DNA of 64,000 nt from Flavobacterium sp. ENC (GTDB lineage Bacteria > Bacteroidota > Bacteroidia > Flavobacteriales > Flavobacteriaceae): assembly GCF_020991415.1 (NCBI RefSeq), contig NZ_JAJMOY010000001.1:1054001-1118000 (forward strand), written 5' to 3'. A program made the position numbers and the translations under genes. Every line of letters begins with the position of its first letter. Positions within the stretch are counted from its first letter, which is position 1. Positions 6,819-15,966 of the stretch are shown in pieces. The notes beneath the pieces are model-generated. The model did no database searches. It had not been told where the DNA came from and saw only the letters and a list, made by a program, of their open reading frames with translations.

Positions 6819-9638
6819 TTAGAAATCGTAACGTAAACTAAAGTTCCAAGTTCTTCCGAAACCAAAGAATACCTGGTTGTTTGTAGCAACACCTCTGTAA
6901 ACTTGTCCAGAAGATGCGTAAGTTGGTCCTGATGTACCAGAAACGAAATCATCTGCAAATGTGTTAGTTCTTGATTCTGCAATGTAAACCTCATTCAATA
7001 AGTTGTTCACATTTAATCTGAAGTTAACAGATTTGTCTTTATTCTGACCTACTAACATTTTATAGGAGAAACCTGCATCTACTAAACCATAAGAAGGCAA
7101 TTCTAATGATCCTTTATTGTTTTGAGATGTGAAGTTAGTCGGGTTAATTCCAGCATATAACTTATCATTAAAGTTGTAGTTAGCATCAACAGTTACTCTT
7201 GTTAAAACTTCGTAAGAAGCTCCTAAAGAAGCTGTCATTTGAGCAGCATCACCTACTTTTACTTTGTCCATGTAGATAGTAGTTCCCTGGAATCCCGGAA
7301 CTGGAGTGTTATCTGCCTGGTAGTAAGCATTAACTGTTGCATTTCCTTTGTATTCCCAGATTCCGTAAGAGAACATAGCGTTAACTCTTAATTTTTCTGT
7401 AATGTTAGAATTTGCTTCTAATTCAAATCCTGAGTGTACCTCGTTAAGACCTACGAATTCTGTATAAGTAGTGTTTGCAGGAATTGTTGGAGAAGTTGGA
7501 AGTGCATTACCTTTTAGGTATCTGTCATCCCAATTCGTATTGTAAACGTTTACAGTAGCATTGAAGAATCTGGAACGGAAACCGTATCCTGCTTCAAATC
7601 CTGTAATCTTTTCGTTAGTCAGGTTAGGATTTATTGTAGATTTATTATTAGGATAAACAGAGTTGAAAAATGGTTGTTTGCTATAATAACCTGCATTTAC
7701 ATACACATTGTTTTTTTCATTAATGTTGTAGTTAGCCCCTCCTTTTACGTTACCTCCTACAATGTTCTTGTAAGGTGTAGAAGTTAATGGATTTGTAGGT
7801 AAGTAAACAAAAGTATCTTCTCTTTTGAAACCTTGTTGAGAAACTGCACCTTGTACAAATGCCGTTAAATTATCTTTAGAGTACTCTAATTGAGTAAACG
7901 CGCCATACCATTTTACTTTTCCAGTACTGTTAAATGAAATTTTGTCGTAATTTTTTTTATCAAAAACATTCCATTGAACATCTGTAGGGTATGCAGAAGT
8001 TATATGGTTTCCACCTGGTAAAGAACTAGCTTGTGATACGTCGTAGAATTCACCGCCACCTAATAAATCGTTTACTACTGTAAAGTGGTATCCTGTATAA
8101 GTTCTTGCATCCAGACCGAAATCTAATGTTAAAGTTTCAGTCAGTTTTTTGTTTAAATTAACTACAGCACCAAACCAGTCATGTGAATTGATTGATGAAG
8201 TTTGAGAAATACCAGAAGTACCAGTACTTGCTCCAGCAGCAGCATTTGATCCGCTTGAGAATGTATTTTGATAAACACCACCAACTTTAGCTCTTGTTTG
8301 TAGTCCGGTAAAACCGTTAATTAAAACAGGTTGCCCTGAGTTATAAGCCACAATTTTATCGTAGTCAACTAATCCGTCTGCTGTTCTGAAAGCAACTAAA
8401 TCACTATATGACTTTCCTCTGATTCCTCCGGCAGCACTTGCTCCGGCTCCACGTCCCATAGAAGCATAAAGTACAGAAGATAATTTAGTTGTTTCGTTGA
8501 TTTTATAATCCCAGTTGAAAGATGCTACAGGTTTGTGGTAATAGTTTTTTCTAATGTTATAAGCTTCACCATTCAAATATCCCGCATCTGGATTGTATCT
8601 TGTATTCGGATCTTGAATAGTACCATATTTTTGGTAAGTTGCAATCGTAGATACTGTAGATCTTTGGTTGTGCCATTGCGGCGCACCAGTTACAGTTAAC
8701 TGAAAGTTATGCTTATCACTTTTACTAGCATATCCTAAAGCAATATAATAATTACTTCCTTCAAAATCTGTTCCCTGAATATATCCGTCACCCATAGTTT
8801 GAGATAATAAAACAGATGCAGACAGACCGTTATCTAATTTTCCAGTATTGTAAGATCCTTGAATTTTGAAATATCTTCCGTTACCAAAACCAGAAGAAAC
8901 TGATCCGCCTTCTTTTAAATCAGAAGATTTAGTAACAATGTTAATAGTACCTCCAACAGAAGGAGTAGAAAGTTTTGAAGCTCCTAAACCTCTTTGAACC
9001 TGCATTGCAGAAGTAACATCAGATAAACCAGCCCAGTTACTCCAGTAAACAGAACCATTTTCCATATCGTTAACCGGCATACCGTTAATCATAACAGCGA
9101 TGTTGTTTTGGGTAAAACCACGAATGTTAATTCTGGAATCTCCAAATCCACCACCTGCTTTAGTAACATATACAGAAGGAGTATTTCTTAAGATTTCAGG
9201 AAATTCCTGAGTTCCTAATTTTTGCTGAATTTCTGCAGCTCTTATTGTTGATACTGCTACAGGAGTTTTTCTGTCTTTTGCAATATCTACTAAAGTGCTT
9301 TTTACAACAATCTCGCTTAATTCGTTTGAATTAGCAGACAAAACGATTTCGCCTAAGTTTGTTGTTCCACCGTTTGAAACTGAAAATTGTAAAGTTTTGG
9401 AATCGTATCCTAAATAGGTAATAACCAATTCTCCAGTACTAGTTTTAGCATCGATTGTAAATTTACCATCGAAATCTGTTGAAGTTCCAGTTGGTGAACC
9501 TTTAACAGCTACATTTGCACCAGGTAAAGTTGCACCTGAGGCATCGGTAATAGTACCTGTAACTTTTCCTTGAGAAAATACGGTTGAAACTATCATGAAC
9601 AATAGTCCAGTTAGTAACCAATTTTTCATTGTCTTCAT
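6819..9638 (-). CDS. TonB-dependent outer membrane receptor with N-terminal CarboxypepD-reg-like domain
   Basis: The 939-aa protein has a signal peptide ending around VFSQ (residue 23), a carboxypeptidase-regulatory-like beta-sandwich (about 24-110, GTITDASGATLPGANV and TDFDGKFTID), a plug domain (about 120-240, with INIRGFTQNNIAVMINGMPV and GGTINIVTK) and a long beta-barrel ending in the terminal aromatic residue F (FSLRYDF). Such receptors import a bound ligand across the outer membrane using TonB energy. No SusD partner is adjacent and the gene stands alone with its own terminator, so a siderophore, vitamin or peptide receptor is as likely as a glycan one; the substrate cannot be read from the sequence. 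Confidence 0.93.
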   Translation of the reverse strand: MKTMKNWLLTGLLFMIVSTVFSQGKVTGTITDASGATLPGANVAVKGSPTGTSTDFDGKFTIDAKTSTGELVITYLGYDSKTLQFSVSNGGTTNLGEIVLSANSNELSEIVVKSTLVDIAKDRKTPVAVSTIRAAEIQQKLGTQEFPEILRNTPSVYVTKAGGGFGDSRINIRGFTQNNIAVMINGMPVNDMENGSVYWSNWAGLSDVTSAMQVQRGLGASKLSTPSVGGTINIVTKSSDLKEGGSVSSGFGNGRYFKIQGSYNTGKLDNGLSASVLLSQTMGDGYIQGTDFEGSNYYIALGYASKSDKHNFQLTVTGAPQWHNQRSTVSTIATYQKYGTIQDPNTRYNPDAGYLNGEAYNIRKNYYHKPVASFNWDYKINETTKLSSVLYASMGRGAGASAAGGIRGKSYSDLVAFRTADGLVDYDKIVAYNSGQPVLINGFTGLQTRAKVGGVYQNTFSSGSNAAAGASTGTSGISQTSSINSHDWFGAVVNLNKKLTETLTLDFGLDARTYTGYHFTVVNDLLGGGEFYDVSQASSLPGGNHITSAYPTDVQWNVFDKKNYDKISFNSTGKVKWYGAFTQLEYSKDNLTAFVQGAVSQQGFKREDTFVYLPTNPLTSTPYKNIVGGNVKGGANYNINEKNNVYVNAGYYSKQPFFNSVYPNNKSTINPNLTNEKITGFEAGYGFRSRFFNATVNVYNTNWDDRYLKGNALPTSPTIPANTTYTEFVGLNEVHSGFELEANSNITEKLRVNAMFSYGIWEYKGNATVNAYYQADNTPVPGFQGTTIYMDKVKVGDAAQMTASLGASYEVLTRVTVDANYNFNDKLYAGINPTNFTSQNNKGSLELPSYGLVDAGFSYKMLVGQNKDKSVNFRLNVNNLLNEVYIAESRTNTFADDFVSGTSGPTYASSGQVYRGVATNNQVFFGFGRTWNFSLRYDF

Positions 9639-9664
9639 TTGTTTATTTAGTTTATTGTTTTTGG

Positions 9665-9672
9665 CAAAATTA
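9665..9672 (-). promoter_or_regulatory. TAnnTTTG box before the TonB-dependent receptor
   Basis: The minus-strand sequence TAATTTTG matches the Bacteroidota -7 consensus. The nearest upstream TTTG is about 25 bases away, longer than usual, so the upstream element is uncertain. Confidence 0.5.
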
Positions 9673-9892
9673 TAACAATAAAATCAGATAATGTTATCAA
9701 AATGTTAAGAAAAACTAGTTTTGCCTAATTCGTTGCGCATTAAAATGATTTTTCTTTTTTATGCTAAACAAAATGGTATTTTGTTGAATTTACAGTGATG
9801 TTTTTTGTTAAAAACATAATAATCTTAATAGCATTGTAGCCTTAAACGTTCAAATAATACAGGTTAATACCGGTTTAATAGGTGCTTTATAC

Positions 9893-9930
9893 GAAAAAAC
9901 GCCTTAATTAGTGTTAAATTAAGACGTTTC
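9893..9930 (-). terminator. Terminator of pgi
   Basis: On the minus strand AAACGTCTTAATTTAA is followed after a short loop by AATTAAGGCGTTTTTT, giving a stem with one G-T pair and a terminal T run. It lies about 25 bases after the pgi stop codon. Confidence 0.88.
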
Positions 9931-9952
9931 AGTATGTTGTGAAAAAATTAAA

Positions 9953-11596
9953 TTATTTATTTTTCAAAAAATGATTCAGTAAAAATGAAGTTGAACTATC
10001 ATGATTTTTTACTGTTTTGGTGTTGATCTCTTCTAAAATAGAATTGGCCAGCTGTTTTCCTAATTCTACTCCCCATTGGTCAAAACTGAAGATATTCCAG
10101 ATAATTCCCTGAACAAAAATCTTATGTTCGTATAAGGCAATCAAGGAACCTAAACTTTTTGGAGTCAGTTTTTGAATCAGAATCGTATTAGTTGGTTTGT
10201 TTCCGGTGAAAACTTTAAACGGCAGTAAATAAGCAGCTTGTTCCTGAGCAAGACCTTGTTTTTCGAATTCTGCCTGAACCTGCGCAGCAGTTTTTCCATG
10301 CAGTAAAGCTTCAGTTTGCGCAAAAAAGTTGGACATTAATTTATCGTGATGGTCTTCATTTCCATACAATGGTTTTACAAATCCGATAAAGTCTGTCGGG
10401 ATCAGTTTTGTGCCCTGATGAATCAGCTGGAAAAAAGCATGCTGGGAATTCGTTCCCGGTTCTCCCCAGATAATGGTTCCTGTTTGGTAGTTTACCGGTT
10501 TTCCGTCACGGCCAACACTTTTTCCGTTGCTTTCCATAAAGGCCTGTTGCAGATACGGTGCTAATTTTTGTAAATATTGTGTGTAGGGAATCAAGGCTTC
10601 ACTTTCGGCTCCAAAGAAATTATTATACCAAACGCTTAGTAAGGCTAAAATCACCGGAATGTTTTCGTCAAACTCTGTCGATTTGAAATGTTCGTCCATT
10701 TCATTGGCACCTTTTAATAATTCATTATAATTATCAAAACCAACGGCCAGTGCAATGCTCAAACCAACGGCACTCCATAACGAAAATCTTCCTCCAACCC
10801 AATCCCACATTGGGAAAACGTTGTCGGGATTAATTCCGAATTCGGTTACTTTCTGAATGTTGGTCGAAACAGCAACAAAGTGTTTTGCAATGTCTTCCTG
10901 AGTTGCCGATTTTAAAAACCATTCTTTAATCGTTTCAGAATTGGTTAAAGTTTCCTGAGTGGTAAAAGTTTTGGAAACAATGACAAAAAGGGTTGTTTCA
11001 GGATCTAATTTTTTAATGATTTCATTTACGTGATCTCCGTCAACATTGGAAACGAAATGTGTAGTTAAATGATTTTTGTAGAATTGTAAAGCTTCAACCG
11101 CCATAACCGGACCAAGATCAGAACCTCCGATACCAATATTTACGATATCGGTAAATGCTTTTCCGGTGAAACCTTTTCTTTGTCCTGAAATTACTTCCTG
11201 AGTGAAGTTTTTGATTTTATTTTTTACTTCATAAACTTCCGGAATCACATTTTCTCCGTCAACTTTAATGTTTGACGATTCGGGCGCACGCAAAGCGGTA
11301 TGTAAAACAGCCCTGTTTTCGGTTTTGTTAATGATCTCTCCGTTGAAATAATCCGCAATTGCATTTTTTAATCCAATTGAATTGGCCAATTCCAATAAAA
11401 GGGAAATAGTCTCCTGGCTAATGTTGTTTTTAGAATAGTCTACTAAAAAGTCATTCCATTGTAAATTGAATTTTTCAACACGCGCGTTATCCTGTTGAAA
11501 TAATTCCTGTATCGTAGTTTCGTGAATTGCGTTATAGTGATTTTGCAGATTTTTCCACGCTTCAGTCCCGGTTGGGTTTGTTGTGTTTAAAGCCAT
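9953..11596 (-). CDS. pgi: Glucose-6-phosphate isomerase
   Basis: Pgi interconverts glucose 6-phosphate and fructose 6-phosphate in glycolysis and gluconeogenesis. The 547-aa length is that of the long bacterial form. Recognisable signatures are GIGGSDLGP, the family pattern [25 protein letters not shown] with the catalytic-type glutamate, [18 protein letters not shown] with the catalytic-type histidine, and the C-terminal [11 protein letters not shown] with the lysine. It is a single-gene unit with its own terminator. A TATTTTTG box and a GAAAACGTTTTT near-palindrome lie upstream, the latter shared with gdhA. Nothing is odd in the coding sequence. Confidence 0.97.
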   Translation of the reverse strand: MALNTTNPTGTEAWKNLQNHYNAIHETTIQELFQQDNARVEKFNLQWNDFLVDYSKNNISQETISLLLELANSIGLKNAIADYFNGEIINKTENRAVLHTALRAPESSNIKVDGENVIPEVYEVKNKIKNFTQEVISGQRKGFTGKAFTDIVNIGIGGSDLGPVMAVEALQFYKNHLTTHFVSNVDGDHVNEIIKKLDPETTLFVIVSKTFTTQETLTNSETIKEWFLKSATQEDIAKHFVAVSTNIQKVTEFGINPDNVFPMWDWVGGRFSLWSAVGLSIALAVGFDNYNELLKGANEMDEHFKSTEFDENIPVILALLSVWYNNFFGAESEALIPYTQYLQKLAPYLQQAFMESNGKSVGRDGKPVNYQTGTIIWGEPGTNSQHAFFQLIHQGTKLIPTDFIGFVKPLYGNEDHHDKLMSNFFAQTEALLHGKTAAQVQAEFEKQGLAQEQAAYLLPFKVFTGNKPTNTILIQKLTPKSLGSLIALYEHKIFVQGIIWNIFSFDQWGVELGKQLANSILEEINTKTVKNHDSSTSFLLNHFLKNK

Positions 11597-11628
11597 TTTG
11601 TTGTTTAATTATAAAAGTGGTTATAACG

Positions 11629-11636
11629 CAAAAATA
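11629..11636 (-). promoter_or_regulatory. TAnnTTTG box before pgi
   Basis: The minus-strand sequence TATTTTTG matches the -7 consensus and lies 32 bases upstream of the pgi start codon. Confidence 0.5.
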
Positions 11637-11689
11637 CTGAAATTAGTTTTAATAGGGTATTGCTTCACGATTATATAACAAATAGTTGC

Positions 11690-11701
11690 GAAAACGTTTT
11701 T
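11690..11701. promoter_or_regulatory. Operator-like near-palindrome GAAAACGTTTTT upstream of pgi
   Basis: The 12-mer is palindromic apart from its last base and shares CGAAAACGTTTT with the site in the gdhA leader at 41942-41953. A palindrome with a central CG pair is typical of LacI/GalR-family operators. It lies about 93 bases before the pgi ATG, upstream of the predicted promoter box. Function is inferred from the shared sequence only. Confidence 0.35.
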
Positions 11702-11730
11702 GTGCTTTATAAAGCTGGAAAGCTGTAATT

Positions 11731-12237
11731 TTATTGTAATTTTTTCCAGACAACTTCAGCAGTAACTGATTTTCCACCTTGTGTGGTATTCGTAACAACA
11801 TATTTTAATTCGTTGCTGTTGTTTGTAAAAGACCTTTTTTGTTCCTCATTTTCCCAATTCGGAAATGAGGCTGTTTTTATTTTAAAAATAATCGTTTTGT
11901 TGGCCTCATCAATTTCAAATTTACCAAAATGTGTATTGCTTCCCTGTACAATCAAAGCGTTTTCTTCGGGGGTACATTTGTTTTTGTCTCCTGATATTAT
12001 TTTGGGACGTTCATTTTTATAAATCTGAATAGCGTAATTTCCTTTTTCATCAAAAAATAATATTCCTCTGGGGTCTGTTCCGTATGGAAAAGTCTTTTTG
12101 CCATCCTGATTTATATTTTCAACAGATACCAATGTCCAGGAGCCCAAAATTTCCGGGTACACTTCTTTTTTATTTTTTTGAGAAAGGGCAGAATTTGTAA
12201 TGAGCAGTATAAGTACTGCTGTTTGTAGTTTTTTCAT
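11731..12237 (-). CDS. Exported lipocalin-like domain protein
   Basis: The 168-aa protein has a signal peptide (MKKLQTAVLILLITNSALSQ) and a body that begins ILGSWTLVSVEN, followed by FPYGTDPRGILFFDEKGNYAIQIY. This is the pattern of lipocalin-like proteins in which a short beta-barrel starts with a GxW motif. The ligand is unknown. It follows the SDR-like gene after 10 bases, so both are transcribed together, downstream of a divergent AraC regulator. In other bacteria such lipocalin-like proteins often accompany small-molecule enzymes, which fits but does not identify a role. Confidence 0.8.
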   Translation of the reverse strand: MKKLQTAVLILLITNSALSQKNKKEVYPEILGSWTLVSVENINQDGKKTFPYGTDPRGILFFDEKGNYAIQIYKNERPKIISGDKNKCTPEENALIVQGSNTHFGKFEIDEANKTIIFKIKTASFPNWENEEQKRSFTNNSNELKYVVTNTTQGGKSVTAEVVWKKLQ

Positions 12238-12247
12238 TTTTGAAAAT

Positions 12248-12808
12248 TTAATAGTTTACTTTAATGATTTCTCCATTTATGGTTGTTTCGATACTTTTTA
12301 AATAAGCAGCTACCAAATCACTGACAGGGATATCTGAAACTTTTCCCGGACTTATTGCATTTATTCGAATGCCTCGTTCCAGTTCCAGTGAAGTTGCCAG
12401 TACAAAGCTGTTTATTCCTCCATTTACAATTGCTTTGCTGATATTGTTTTTCACCGGTTTGTCAGCCATTTTTCCTGATGTCAATGTGAATGATCCGTTG
12501 TCGTTTAAATATTTTTGCCCGATTAAAACCAGATTAACTTGTCCTAAAAGTTTATTTTTAATGCCAATGTTTAATTTTTCTTCGTCAAGCGAAAGTAAAT
12601 CTCCTGTATAACAATCACCCGCGACGCAAATGCAGGCATCGATGTCTTTAATTTCTTTGAATATTTTTTCAATAGAATCGATGTCAGATACATCGATTCT
12701 AAAATCACCACTATTTCTTCCGGCAGAAATAATTTCGTGATTTTTTGTAAATGCCGGTTTTAGAATCTGGCCGATTTCGCCATTTGCTCCAATTAAAAGT
12801 ATTTTCAT
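12248..12808 (-). CDS. Atypical short-chain dehydrogenase family protein
   Basis: This 186-aa protein starts with a Rossmann nucleotide-binding motif (LIGANGEIGQ, residues 4-13), includes an SDR-like DVSDIDSIEKIF and CVAGD (in place of NNAG), and ends RGIRINAISPGKVSD, the usual SDR C-terminal pattern. It is shorter than classical SDRs (about 250). Where the catalytic YxxxK is expected the sequence reads NNISK, so the lysine is kept but the tyrosine is replaced by asparagine. It therefore belongs to a divergent subfamily whose activity is uncertain. It heads a two-gene unit with the lipocalin-like gene and diverges from the AraC regulator, which may control it. Confidence 0.82.
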   Translation of the reverse strand: MKILLIGANGEIGQILKPAFTKNHEIISAGRNSGDFRIDVSDIDSIEKIFKEIKDIDACICVAGDCYTGDLLSLDEEKLNIGIKNKLLGQVNLVLIGQKYLNDNGSFTLTSGKMADKPVKNNISKAIVNGGINSFVLATSLELERGIRINAISPGKVSDIPVSDLVAAYLKSIETTINGEIIKVNY

Positions 12809-12836
12809 TTTATGATTTTTAACTTGTTATCTGAGA

Positions 12837-12844
12837 CAAAATTA
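12837..12844 (-). promoter_or_regulatory. TAnnTTTG box before the SDR/lipocalin unit
   Basis: The minus-strand sequence TAATTTTG is a full -7 match, 28 bases upstream of the SDR start codon, in the shared region with the divergent AraC gene. Confidence 0.5.
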
Positions 12845-12902
12845 GCGGGTTAACCTTCATTGAAAATTGTACTTTTCGGCAGTAAAATTGTATTTTAGCA
12901 GG

Positions 12903-13748
12903 ATGAACGATAAAAACTTATATCTTCCTTTTGAAGTAGATTTTAAAGAATTCGAACAGTTTCCGAAAATAGAACGGAAAAACAATTTCTTTGAATTGAT
13001 TTATGTTGTTGATGGAACTGGAATCCAGATTATTAACAATAATAAATTTCAATACCAAAAAGGGAATCTGTTTCTCGTTACGCCGCAAGATGTTCATTCG
13101 TTTGAAATTCTGACTCCGACGAAATTCTTTTTTCTTCGTTTTAACGAATATTATATTAAAACAAATTCTCAGAATGGACAGGCGGAAACCGTTTTGCGAA
13201 TGGAATATATTCTGCAAAATGCAAGTCATCGCCCAGGCTGTATCCTGAAAAATAAAATCGACAAACCATTGATCGCATTGCTTATTGAAAGTATAATAAG
13301 CGAACAGCTCAATCAGCAAATTTACCATCAGAAGATAACAGAGCAGATCGTAAATACAATTATTACTGTTGTTGCCAGGAATATTGCTTTGAAATTACCA
13401 AAGAATATTAAGGAAAGTACAGGCGAAATGGTTCTGGAGATATTGCATTATATTCAGGAGAATATTTTTAATCCAAAAGAATTAAAGTCAGATAGAATAA
13501 GTGGGCATTTTAATATATCACTCCATTATTTGGGGAAATATTTTAAGAAACAAACAGGTGAAACGCTGCAGGAATATATCGCGAATTACAAATTAAGATT
13601 AATCGAGGCCAGACTTCTGAATAGTGACATGCGTATTAATGAAATTGCAGACGAACTTCATTTTTCAGATGAAAGTCATTTGAATAAGGTTTTCAGAAAA
13701 CATAAAGGCATGAATCCTTCCGAGTTCAGGAAAAAGTTTTGCAAATAG
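12903..13748 (+). CDS. AraC-family transcriptional regulator
   Basis: From the ATG at 12903 the protein is 281 aa. The N-terminal half resembles a cupin sensor domain (LIYVVDGTGIQIINN, NLFLVTPQDVHSFEIL). The C-terminal 100 residues carry two helix-turn-helix units ending in the AraC signature with INEIADELHFSDESHLNKVFRKHKGMNPSEFRK. A longer frame begins at a TTG at 12867, but it adds nothing family-like, so the ATG is used. It is divergent from the SDR/lipocalin pair with a 94-bp shared promoter region; regulating that pair is a reasonable inference. The effector is unknown. Confidence 0.9.
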   Translation: MNDKNLYLPFEVDFKEFEQFPKIERKNNFFELIYVVDGTGIQIINNNKFQYQKGNLFLVTPQDVHSFEILTPTKFFFLRFNEYYIKTNSQNGQAETVLRMEYILQNASHRPGCILKNKIDKPLIALLIESIISEQLNQQIYHQKITEQIVNTIITVVARNIALKLPKNIKESTGEMVLEILHYIQENIFNPKELKSDRISGHFNISLHYLGKYFKKQTGETLQEYIANYKLRLIEARLLNSDMRINEIADELHFSDESHLNKVFRKHKGMNPSEFRKKFCK

Positions 13749-13780
13749 CAGGATGTCGAATTTTTCGTTGAATAAAATTT

Positions 13781-15001
13781 TTATAAATTCCCGATACTGT
13801 CGAGTTCTCTTTTCAAAGGTTCAATTTGATGTAAGAAACGCGTTCTGTCATTTCCTCCTAAAGATTCTCCGGTTGGCAGATTAAGTCTGAGGGCATCTAC
13901 CTGAACTCCGTTTTTCCAGAAACGGTAACAAACATGAGGGCCTGATGCTAATCCGGTGCTTCCTACCAGTCCTATTTTTTGTCCTTGTGTCACACGTTGG
14001 CCGCGTCGTACTAAAATTCTGGACATATGTAAATATTGAGTAGAGTAGGTGCCGTTGTGTTTTACCTTTACAAAATTTCCGTTTCCTGCAGTGTATCCGG
14101 TAGCTTCTACAACTCCTGATGCAGTTGTTGAAATTGGCGTTCCGGTAGGAGCAGCATAATCGGTTCCTTTATGTGCTTTCCAGGTATGCTGTACAGGATG
14201 AAATCGGTTCATCGTAAAACGGGAAGTGATTCGGCTGAATTTGATCGGTGTTTTTAGGAAAAAGTTTTTCAGCGTTCTTCCCTGATCATCGTAATATTCT
14301 ATTTTTCCGGAAAGGGAATCTTTTTCAAACGGGAAAGCATAAATGATTTTTCCTTTATATTCAAAAAATGCCGCTTCAAGATCTTCCACCCCGTCATACA
14401 CTTTATTGTTTATAAACCGTTCCGTGAAAATTAGTCCGTAACGGTCTCCTTTTTTAAGTTTAAAAAAGTCAATAGACCAGGAAAAAACTTTGGTGATTCT
14501 GTTGGCAAGTGCGGTTTCCACGCTTTCGTTTCCTAAAGTTTCAGATAACGAACTTTTTAAAACACCGCCAATAATTTTACGTTTAAAGGTAACCGGTTTT
14601 ACTTTTTTGTAAGCCTTAGCGATACTATCCCTGAAGTCGACTACATAATACGTTAGTGCATCGGGCTGGTAAATAAAAACCTCAAGTTTATTGGTTTTAT
14701 TTTTTGATCGGAGTAAAGTATAGGGTTTGTTGTAGCGAATAGATCTGACATCAAAAGAATCTTTTACCTGTTCTACAATATCATACACTTTTTTGTCGCC
14801 AATATTCTGACTTTGAAAGATGGATCCGAAAGAATCTCCTTTTTGTATAGTGTCCTGTAAGACATTAAAATCTGCGTAATTAAAACCAAATTCTACTTTT
14901 TTAGTTTTTGGTTTGGTAATTTTGGTTTCGACTTTTTCTTCTGTTTTTTTACATGAAAATATTGAAAACAATATTATAACAATTACAACTGCTTTTTTCA
15001 A
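13781..15001 (-). CDS. M23 family metallopeptidase lipoprotein with HxC in place of HxH
   Basis: The 406-aa protein starts with a lipoprotein signal (IFSC, lipidated C17). A long N-terminal part resembles the OapA/peptidoglycan-endopeptidase type, followed by an M23 (LytM) domain at about 260-375. Visible active-site residues are H277 and D281 (AHKGTD), H325 (YLHMS) and H356. The third zinc ligand of M23 enzymes is normally the second histidine of HxH, but here the motif is HVC with C358. Cysteine can bind zinc, so activity is possible but not certain. It follows kynA after 23 bases, the last gene of the DUF3108-kynA unit. Confidence 0.88.
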   Translation of the reverse strand: MKKAVVIVIILFSIFSCKKTEEKVETKITKPKTKKVEFGFNYADFNVLQDTIQKGDSFGSIFQSQNIGDKKVYDIVEQVKDSFDVRSIRYNKPYTLLRSKNKTNKLEVFIYQPDALTYYVVDFRDSIAKAYKKVKPVTFKRKIIGGVLKSSLSETLGNESVETALANRITKVFSWSIDFFKLKKGDRYGLIFTERFINNKVYDGVEDLEAAFFEYKGKIIYAFPFEKDSLSGKIEYYDDQGRTLKNFFLKTPIKFSRITSRFTMNRFHPVQHTWKAHKGTDYAAPTGTPISTTASGVVEATGYTAGNGNFVKVKHNGTYSTQYLHMSRILVRRGQRVTQGQKIGLVGSTGLASGPHVCYRFWKNGVQVDALRLNLPTGESLGGNDRTRFLHQIEPLKRELDSIGNL

Positions 15002-15024
15002 ACTCTTAAATTTTTACTGAGAAA

Positions 15025-15966
15025 TTAAACGATGGTTTCGTTTCCCCAATTGGACAATTCTTCTTCGGTCCACAATTTAGGAAAAAAGATGCGTCTTTGG
15101 TATTTTGGATGCATATATTTTTGCCAGTCACTTCCTCCGGTGGCTTCACCATTTCCTTTTCCGCTTTCTAAGATGTATTTTCTTGCAGTATTGAGGTGCT
15201 GCATCACCCAGGTAATATTTACAGTATGGTCGTAATGACGCATTGCTTTAATCAATTCTTCATTCAATTGATCTATTTCGGGTAACTGTGTAAATTTCTG
15301 CCAGATATTTTTTGTCTTGAATGTGCTGATCTGACGTAAAAACTGCTCTTTATATTTGTTTTCGAACTCCTGAAGTAAGTATGATTTTTTTCCGGTGTGA
15401 TAATCTTTTCCCGCAGCCTGCCAGTACAAATGCTCGAAACTGGTTTCTAAAGGGGTATTCTCGTCAAAATCTGCTTTGTATCTGCGGTCTGTCAGATTAA
15501 TAACATCTGTAGAAGCAAATTCAATCAGCCGGTATTGGGCACTCTGAAAACCACTGGCCGGAGTCAGGGTGTTTCTGAATTTCATGTATTGGTCGACTTC
15601 CATTCCGTTTTCCATAATACTGAATGAATTGGTCAGCATGTCGAAATAACGCGTAATTCGGGATAATCTTTCACTGAAAAAATCAACCTGAATATTTTCG
15701 GTATCAGCAATCTGATCAATTTCCCAAAGAATCATTTTAAAAATCAGTTCATTCACCTGATGGTACATGATAAACACCATTTCGTCAGGAAGCGTAGTTC
15801 GTTGTATTTGCAGGTTTAAAAGAGCATCCGTCTGAATATAATCCCAATAGGTAATTGGTTTTGACCAAAGTAAGCCTTCAAGCTGCACGTCAGTTTTTTG
15901 ATTTATGGCTTGAAATTTAAGGTCAATTTCTTTTAGGATTGATTCAGAGTTATCTGTGGTGTTCAT
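15025..15966 (-). CDS. kynA: Tryptophan 2,3-dioxygenase family protein
   Basis: This heme enzyme opens the indole ring of tryptophan to N-formylkynurenine, the first step of the kynurenine route. The 313-aa protein has the family segments ITYWDYIQTDALLNLQ, YHQVNELIFKMILWEI, FRNTLTPASGFQSAQYR (substrate-binding region) and TGGSDWQKYMHPKY near the end. Its start codon overlaps the stop of the DUF3108 gene (TAATG), so translation is coupled. hppD and hmgA for tyrosine breakdown lie just upstream on the same strand, making this an aromatic amino acid catabolism region. No other kynurenine genes are in the window. Confidence 0.92.
   Translation of the reverse strand: MNTTDNSESILKEIDLKFQAINQKTDVQLEGLLWSKPITYWDYIQTDALLNLQIQRTTLPDEMVFIMYHQVNELIFKMILWEIDQIADTENIQVDFFSERLSRITRYFDMLTNSFSIMENGMEVDQYMKFRNTLTPASGFQSAQYRLIEFASTDVINLTDRRYKADFDENTPLETSFEHLYWQAAGKDYHTGKKSYLLQEFENKYKEQFLRQISTFKTKNIWQKFTQLPEIDQLNEELIKAMRHYDHTVNITWVMQHLNTARKYILESGKGNGEATGGSDWQKYMHPKYQRRIFFPKLWTEEELSNWGNETIV

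Larger units (their letters stand above)
9639..9952. other. 314-bp gap between pgi and the TonB-dependent receptor
   Basis: This AT-rich gap holds the pgi terminator at its right end and the probable receptor promoter at its left end. No convincing open frame or repeat is seen between them. A full TAATTTTG box on the minus strand at 9672-9665 lies 27 bases before the receptor ATG. Confidence 0.7.

Noticed and set aside
11783..12022. 79-aa plus-strand frame opposite the lipocalin-like gene
   Set aside because: Antisense shadow of a gene with a good signal peptide and domain pattern; no promoter box.
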